A stretch of DNA of 10,515 bases from an uncultured Clostridia bacterium (GTDB lineage Bacteria > Bacillota > Clostridia > TANB77 > UBA1234): positions 1 through 10,515 of the forward strand of contig CANQLS010000039.1 in NCBI GenBank assembly GCA_947624765.1. Reading direction: 5' to 3'. The notes under the pieces are model-generated. The model did not search any database and was not told where the DNA came from. It saw only the letters and a list, made by a program, of their open reading frames with translations. The translations under genes were made by a program, and so were the position numbers. How positions within the stretch are numbered: position 1 is the stretch's first letter; each line of letters opens with the position of its first letter. This document shows, piece by piece, positions 7,016 through 10,515 of the stretch.

Positions 7016-7039
7016 TTTGTAGATATTACTATCTACAAA
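7016..7039 (-). promoter_or_regulatory. 10-bp inverted repeat in the repressor 5' leader
   Basis: TTTGTAGATA (7016-7025) and TATCTACAAA (7030-7039) are perfect inverted repeats around 4 nt. As minus-strand RNA this is a 10-bp hairpin with a GUAA (GNRA-type) tetraloop, ending 6 nt before the ribosome site. As DNA, its TGTA/TACA ends make it a possible third repressor site. No T-run follows, so it is not a terminator. Confidence 0.55.
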
Positions 7040-7082
7040 GACTACAATTGTAATCTGTAATCATAGTTTACAATTGTAGTCT
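7039..7082. promoter_or_regulatory. Paired operators for the BlaI-type repressor
   Basis: The palindrome TACAATTGTA occurs twice (7043-7052 and 7069-7078), 26 bp centre to centre. Together they sit in a larger perfect 15-bp inverted repeat: AGACTACAATTGTAA at 7039-7053 and its complement at 7068-7082. BlaI, MecI and CopY proteins are known to bind TACAnnTGTA-like palindromes. The upstream copy lies in the spacer between the -35 and -10 boxes of the repressor promoter and the other just past the predicted start, so two bound dimers would block transcription. Confidence 0.85.
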
Positions 7083-7093
7083 GTAATTGTCAA
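7065..7093 (-). promoter_or_regulatory. Promoter of the repressor-receptor operon
   Basis: On the minus strand a consensus TTGACA (7093-7088) is followed by 17 bp and TAAACT (7070-7065), a 4/6 -10 box. Predicted start is near 7058, giving a leader of about 60 nt. Operator 7069-7078 overlaps the spacer and the -10 edge. TATGAT slightly downstream is better as a -10 box but would need a 22-bp spacer. Confidence 0.65.
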
Positions 7094-7111
7094 TATATTT
7101 TTCAAAATTTT

Positions 7112-7912
7112 CTAAATATTTTTTAGTACCTCTTCAATATCGGTGTCATTCGTAATCATATAGCGTTTTAATTTACGAAGAGTGGTTTTATCACCTCTAA
7201 CCAAATGATTAACACCAGCATCTGTTGTAACTGTTATGCTAAAACCTAACTCTTCCATAATATGCTCTGTTAAATCATTGTAAGCACCATATGGATAACT
7301 AAAAACAAAACATTCATTACCAATATTTTCTTCTATCTCTTTCGTTGCTTTCGTAATATCCTCTCTAACAATTTGGTTATAGACACTTAAATCCTCACTA
7401 TCATTTGGCAAAACACCCGTACGTTTTTCAATATTGTGCAAATCATATGTATGAGTTTGAATTTCAATATATCCAGAATCTTGCATTTCTTTTGCTTGCT
7501 CATAACTAAAATGTGGGAAAGCTGGTTTTCCCATATACTCATCCTTACCAACAGTAACACCAATTATTGCAATTGTAGCTTTCATTTTTAATTCTTTCAA
7601 GACTGGATATGCATAAATATAATTACTCTCGTAGCCATCATCAAACGTAACTAATATTGGCTTTTCTGGTAATTTTCCATTACCATATACAAAATCATAA
7701 ATTTCACGATAAGATACTGTTTGATATCCTAGTTCTTGAATTTTTTCCATATCAGTTCTAAATTTTTCTGGCGTTACCATAAACTCATTTAACTTGCTTT
7801 CATCTTCTTCTAAATGATGATACATTACAATTGGTACATCAATTTCATTCACTACTTCGACTGCTGGTAAAAAACTTTGTAATACTGTAAGTAATGCTAA
7901 TAAAATTTTCAT
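7112..7912 (-). CDS. Exported polysaccharide deacetylase (CE4 family, IcaB/PgaB-like)
   Basis: 266 aa. A short signal or anchor segment (about 2-18) precedes 'IVMYHHL' (28-34), a hallmark of the IcaB/PgaB/PgdA-type deacetylase group. The NodB-fold motifs follow: 'TFDDGY' with D91 and D92, 'HTYDLH' with H154 and H159 as metal ligands, and 'FSYPYGAYN' (204-212), a variant of the RxPYG motif without the arginine. Such enzymes remove acetyl groups from N-acetylglucosamine in peptidoglycan or exopolysaccharide outside the membrane; which polymer is not shown. Start ATG 7912 has GAGGAG about 10 nt upstream. It follows the symporter gene by 25 nt, so the two share a transcript. Downstream lies the BlaI-type promoter, and no clear terminator is seen in between, so readthrough into the wall-stress operon is possible. 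Confidence 0.9.
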   Translation of the reverse strand: MKILLALLTVLQSFLPAVEVVNEIDVPIVMYHHLEEDESKLNEFMVTPEKFRTDMEKIQELGYQTVSYREIYDFVYGNGKLPEKPILVTFDDGYESNYIYAYPVLKELKMKATIAIIGVTVGKDEYMGKPAFPHFSYEQAKEMQDSGYIEIQTHTYDLHNIEKRTGVLPNDSEDLSVYNQIVREDITKATKEIEENIGNECFVFSYPYGAYNDLTEHIMEELGFSITVTTDAGVNHLVRGDKTTLRKLKRYMITNDTDIEEVLKNI

Positions 7913-7937
7913 TAAACTCGCTCTCCTCTATAAGTTT

Positions 7938-9170
7938 CTAATGATTCCAATCTTTTCCTTCTGTTAATCGTGCAGTTAACATTGCACAACTTGTATTGCC
8001 TACTACATTTAGTACAGTAGCTGGTGCATCAATAATTGTAGCAATAATAGCTAAGATACCAACCGCATTACTTGGAAAACCAAATAACGTTAAAATTAAC
8101 ATCTCTGATATAACCCCACCGCCTACTGGTACAGCACTAATTAAAAATCCTACTAAAATTGCTCCGCCTAAAATTGATAATATAACTGGAAGTGTTGTCA
8201 TATCCCTTCCAAACAAGCAGAATAAAAATACAATTTTTAATACAGAACCAATTAATGAACCTTCTTTATGAATATTTGTGCCAAGTGGTATTACCATTTC
8301 TGCTACATCATCTGGAACGCCAATCTTCTTCGCTGCCAAAATATTAGACGGAATAGCAACTCCACTTGAACAAGTTCCTAAAGCAGTAAGAGATGGTGTA
8401 ATAATATGTAACCAATAATCTTTTACACCTTTCATGCCACCAGCAATCCATGCTTGCAATGTATAGATTATAACATAATATAAAATTGCTATAACCAAAT
8501 ATCCAAAGAATGCTTTAATATATCCAGTAATTAAACTAGCACCCAATTCTCCAATTGTTGCAGCAAAATAACAACCAAGTCCAATTGGTGCAAGATACAT
8601 AATCATGCTAATCATTTTCATCATGACAGTATTTCCTGCTTCTAAGAAATTAATCATAGCTTGTGATTTTTCATTTGTTAAAGCAGTAGATAAACCAAAT
8701 AAAATTGAAAATATAATCAATGGTAAAATACTATCTTTTGATAATAGTAAATAAAAATCTGTAGTCGTAATTGAATTTACAAAATGTTCTAGTGGATTCA
8801 TTGTCTCTGTTTTAACTTCATCTTCTAGTTGCATTTCATCTTTTATTGTTTCAACATCCATACCATCTAGTGGTTTATAAACATATGTACCTAATAATCC
8901 TATTGCAACACAAAAAATAGATGTAATAACAAAAACAAGCAATGCTGAACGCATAATTTTTCCTAATCTTTTCGGTTTCATTTTTGTAATAGAACTACTA
9001 ATACTAAAAAAGATTAATGGAACAATCATCATAAAAATAAGATTAATAAACAACGTTCCTATAGGTTTTAATAAAAGTGCCTGTTCTTTATAAAATACAC
9101 CTAATATACCTCCTAAAACAATTGCTAAAAGTAACAATAAAGACTGTGCATAATTTTTTAAAATTTTCAT
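7938..9170 (-). CDS. SLC1/DAACS-family symporter with divergent substrate and cation residues
   Basis: 410 aa with the hydrophobic pattern of the GltP/DctA family (eight helices, two re-entrant hairpins). HP1 is seen as 'TALGTCSSGVAIP' (262-274), HP2 as 'SAVPVGGGVISEML' (345-358). The family normally imports glutamate, aspartate, C4-dicarboxylates or neutral amino acids with Na+ or H+. Here signature residues differ: the NMDGT motif reads H301-K-E-G-S305, and in the last helix 'DAPATVLNVVGN' (381-392) puts alanine (A384) where GltPh has the substrate-binding R397 and asparagine (N392) where GltPh has the Na+ ligand D405. D381 (D394 of GltPh) and N388 (N401) are kept. A non-acidic substrate and altered ion coupling are inferred. 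A charged loop at about 102-127 is an insertion between early helices. ATG 9170 follows AGGAG. It lies between trmB (50 nt) and the deacetylase (25 nt). Confidence 0.88.
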   Translation of the reverse strand: MKILKNYAQSLLLLLAIVLGGILGVFYKEQALLLKPIGTLFINLIFMMIVPLIFFSISSSITKMKPKRLGKIMRSALLVFVITSIFCVAIGLLGTYVYKPLDGMDVETIKDEMQLEDEVKTETMNPLEHFVNSITTTDFYLLLSKDSILPLIIFSILFGLSTALTNEKSQAMINFLEAGNTVMMKMISMIMYLAPIGLGCYFAATIGELGASLITGYIKAFFGYLVIAILYYVIIYTLQAWIAGGMKGVKDYWLHIITPSLTALGTCSSGVAIPSNILAAKKIGVPDDVAEMVIPLGTNIHKEGSLIGSVLKIVFLFCLFGRDMTTLPVILSILGGAILVGFLISAVPVGGGVISEMLILTLFGFPSNAVGILAIIATIIDAPATVLNVVGNTSCAMLTARLTEGKDWNH

Positions 9171-9220
9171 TCACATCATCTCCTATTGAAATATATGATT
9201 ATTTGTACAAAAAAATTTAG

Positions 9221-9850
9221 CTAATTGTATATTGCCTCTAAATAATAAATCGGCATGCCGTTTTTTCTAAACTTTTCTTCATACTCTGTTTGAACGCTAT
9301 CATTACTCGGCAAATTTTGTATAACATTTTTTAAAGTATAGCCGTAATCTTTTAATGCTTCAATTGAAAAATTGAAGAAATCTTGATTATCAGTTTTCTG
9401 AATGATATATTTCTCATTTTCAAAAATTAAATCATACTTTTCTAAGAAGTTCTTACTTGTTAATCTTCTTTTACTATGTCGTTTTTTCGGCCAAGGATCT
9501 GAAAAATTTAAATATATTTTTGAAATCTCTTTATCAAAAATATCTTGTATATTATCTGCATTAACTGATAAAAGTTTTAAGTTTAGAAGCGGTTCTTCGA
9601 ACTTTTCTAATTTTTGCACTGCTCTAACCAACACACTATCTTGCATTTCAATACCAATAAAATTTCTATCTGGATATTTCATTGCCATTTGCATAATAAA
9701 TTGTCCTTTTCCACATCCTATTTCAATATCAATAGGATTACTATTTCCAAAAACATCGCTCCATTTGCCTTTAAATAATTCTGGATTTTTCACGACATAA
9801 TTCGACAAATTAACAAATAAATCGGCATTTTTTACCTTTTTCAATCTCAT
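9221..9850 (-). CDS. trmB: tRNA (guanine-N7-)-methyltransferase TrmB
   Basis: 209 aa, the normal bacterial length. The SAM-binding motif I is 'EIGCGKGQF' (43-51), with acidic E68 in 'GIEMQ'. The TrmB hallmark 'NFSDPWPKKRHSKRRL' spans 115-130, and 'QKTDN' (151-155) and 'TEYEEKF' (188-194) complete the tRNA-binding and catalytic set. The enzyme methylates N7 of G46 in the variable loop of tRNAs in the cytoplasm, using S-adenosylmethionine. Start ATG 9850 lies 7-8 nt after AGAGG. It leads the minus-strand block and is divergent from the plus-strand gene at 10004. The symporter follows after 50 nt without a visible terminator, so cotranscription is likely though no functional link is evident. Confidence 0.97.
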   Translation of the reverse strand: MRLKKVKNADLFVNLSNYVVKNPELFKGKWSDVFGNSNPIDIEIGCGKGQFIMQMAMKYPDRNFIGIEMQDSVLVRAVQKLEKFEEPLLNLKLLSVNADNIQDIFDKEISKIYLNFSDPWPKKRHSKRRLTSKNFLEKYDLIFENEKYIIQKTDNQDFFNFSIEALKDYGYTLKNVIQNLPSNDSVQTEYEEKFRKNGMPIYYLEAIYN

Positions 9851-9917
9851 AAATAAACCTCTTTGTCTTATTTTTCAAGCTTTATCTAGTCTTTTTTGTA
9901 AAATTTTAATGACTTGC

Positions 9918-9966
9918 TAGACAAACTCACATTGTTATTATATAATAACCGTGCTGGTGAAATCAA
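9918..9966. promoter_or_regulatory. Divergent promoters sharing a palindromic -10 region
   Basis: GTTATTATATAATAAC (9934-9949) is a perfect 16-bp palindrome with TATAAT on each strand. Plus strand: TAGACA (9918-9923), 17 bp, TATAAT (9941-9946), reading to the gene at 10004. Minus strand: TTGATT (9966-9961), 18 bp, TATAAT (9942-9937), reading to trmB. The plus promoter is stronger by consensus. The two would compete because their -10 boxes overlap. Confidence 0.6.
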
Positions 9967-10003
9967 GCACTAGTAATAAATTTATTAATAGGAGGAACTT
10001 ATT

Positions 10004-10444
10004 ATGAAGAAATTAGCATTTTTAGTTTCAATGGTAATGGTATTATGTTTATCTTTCGCATTTGCGACAGAAAATGATATGTTAATATCACCAAATCCAA
10101 ATGCAGAAGGTGAACAAGCTGATCTAAATGAGCAAAATAACGAGGAAGATATGAACCTTCCAGCTCTTCCAGCAGAAGATGGTTATGATACTGAAATAGA
10201 TCCTAATGCATCTTTACCATCAGATTCAGATGACACTCAAGGAACACCAGTAGACTCAGATGACAATACACAAAACCCTGATGATTCTGCAAATACTAAC
10301 CCTGATGATGCAACAACTATTCCTGATGATACAACTACTCCAGAAGAAACTGGAAAATCTTCTAATAGAATTATTGGTGCCGTTATCGCTATCGTTATTA
10401 TTATAGTTGTTGTTGCTTTAGCTGCATTAATTCAAAAGAAATAA
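10004..10444 (+). CDS. Small exported acidic low-complexity protein with C-terminal membrane anchor, function unknown
   Basis: 146 aa. ATG 10004 follows a perfect AGGAGG site with 8 nt spacing. Residues 1-21 are a signal peptide ending 'FAFA', with likely cleavage before TEND. Residues 22-120 are an acidic, Asp/Pro/Thr/Asn-rich unstructured stretch with repeated 'PDD' units ('NPDDS', 'NPDDA', 'IPDDT', 'TPEE' at about 90-115) and 'DSDD' twice. A membrane helix (about 123-142) is followed by 'QKK', giving an outside acidic tail anchored from the C-terminus; no LPxTG sorting motif is present. It is the only plus-strand gene, with its own promoter and terminator, thus monocistronic. I do not recognise a family. 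Low sequence complexity limits homology-based inference; a surface spacer, cation-binding or wall-interacting role is possible but unsupported. Confidence 0.85.
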   Translation: MKKLAFLVSMVMVLCLSFAFATENDMLISPNPNAEGEQADLNEQNNEEDMNLPALPAEDGYDTEIDPNASLPSDSDDTQGTPVDSDDNTQNPDDSANTNPDDATTIPDDTTTPEETGKSSNRIIGAVIAIVIIIVVVALAALIQKK

Positions 10445-10465
10445 TTATTAGATTTATAAAATTTT

Positions 10466-10500
10466 AGAGGGTATCCTAAATGGAACCCTCTTCTTTATAG
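10466..10500 (+). terminator. Likely intrinsic terminator after the acidic surface-protein gene
   Basis: AGAGGGT (10466-10472) pairs with ACCCTCT (10485-10491), and after a bulged A the inner TCC (10474-10476) pairs with GGA (10482-10484), leaving a 5-nt loop. The following TCTTTATAG is U-rich but broken. It begins 22 nt after the stop codon, a normal distance. Readthrough is possible given the weak U-run. Confidence 0.65.
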
Positions 10501-10515
10501 TTAATTACTTACTTG

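Noticed and set aside
9951..9970. GTGCT...AGCAC hairpin in the leader of the acidic protein gene
   Set aside because: Only five pairs with a 10-nt loop; too weak to call as a regulatory element.
10004..10444. Sortase-anchored LPxTG protein
   Set aside because: The architecture is similar (signal peptide, linker, membrane helix, basic tail) but no LPxTG-like motif precedes the helix.

Overview
The window is strongly AT-rich, with short intergenic gaps and strong purine-rich Shine-Dalgarno sites (GGAGG/GAGGAG types). It carries D-Ala-D-Ala carboxypeptidase, BlaI-type and LytM-type cell-wall genes and no outer-membrane genes. This points to a low-GC Gram-positive (Bacillota), probably an anaerobic Clostridia-like gut lineage. 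That placement is inference from composition and gene families. I see no tRNA, rRNA, CRISPR array, transposase or phage gene.

Nine complete genes and one truncated gene lie on the minus strand; only the last gene (10004-10444) is on the plus strand. Read in the direction of minus-strand transcription, three blocks appear. (1) 9850 to 7112: trmB (tRNA m7G46 methyltransferase), an SLC1-type symporter with altered signature residues, and an exported polysaccharide deacetylase. They are closely spaced and may be one transcript. (2) 6997 to 3925: a BlaI/MecI-type repressor, an M56 (BlaR1-like) membrane protease whose outer domain is an M23 LytM-type peptidase instead of a penicillin sensor, and a D-Ala-D-Ala carboxypeptidase. 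The block starts at a promoter overlapped by paired TACAATTGTA operators and ends at a clear intrinsic terminator (3881-3915). It looks like a self-regulated wall-stress module. (3) 3759 to the left edge: a CpaB-like SAF-domain membrane protein, two successive ParA/MinD-fold proteins with eroded Walker A motifs (CpaE/TadZ-like), and the N-terminal part of a CpaF-like secretion ATPase with an N-terminal membrane segment. This resembles the start of a divergent Tad/Flp-type pilus or secretion locus that continues off the left edge.

The plus-strand gene encodes a small exported acidic low-complexity protein with a C-terminal membrane anchor. It diverges from trmB across a 16-bp palindrome that carries a TATAAT on both strands, so one site may serve both genes.

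The most interesting points are the unusual Tad-like locus with tandem pseudo-ATPases, the M56-M23 receptor with its operator array, a hairpin that covers the ribosome-binding site of the carboxypeptidase, and the symporter with replaced substrate and cation residues. All function calls rest on motif reading and context; no database search was possible.
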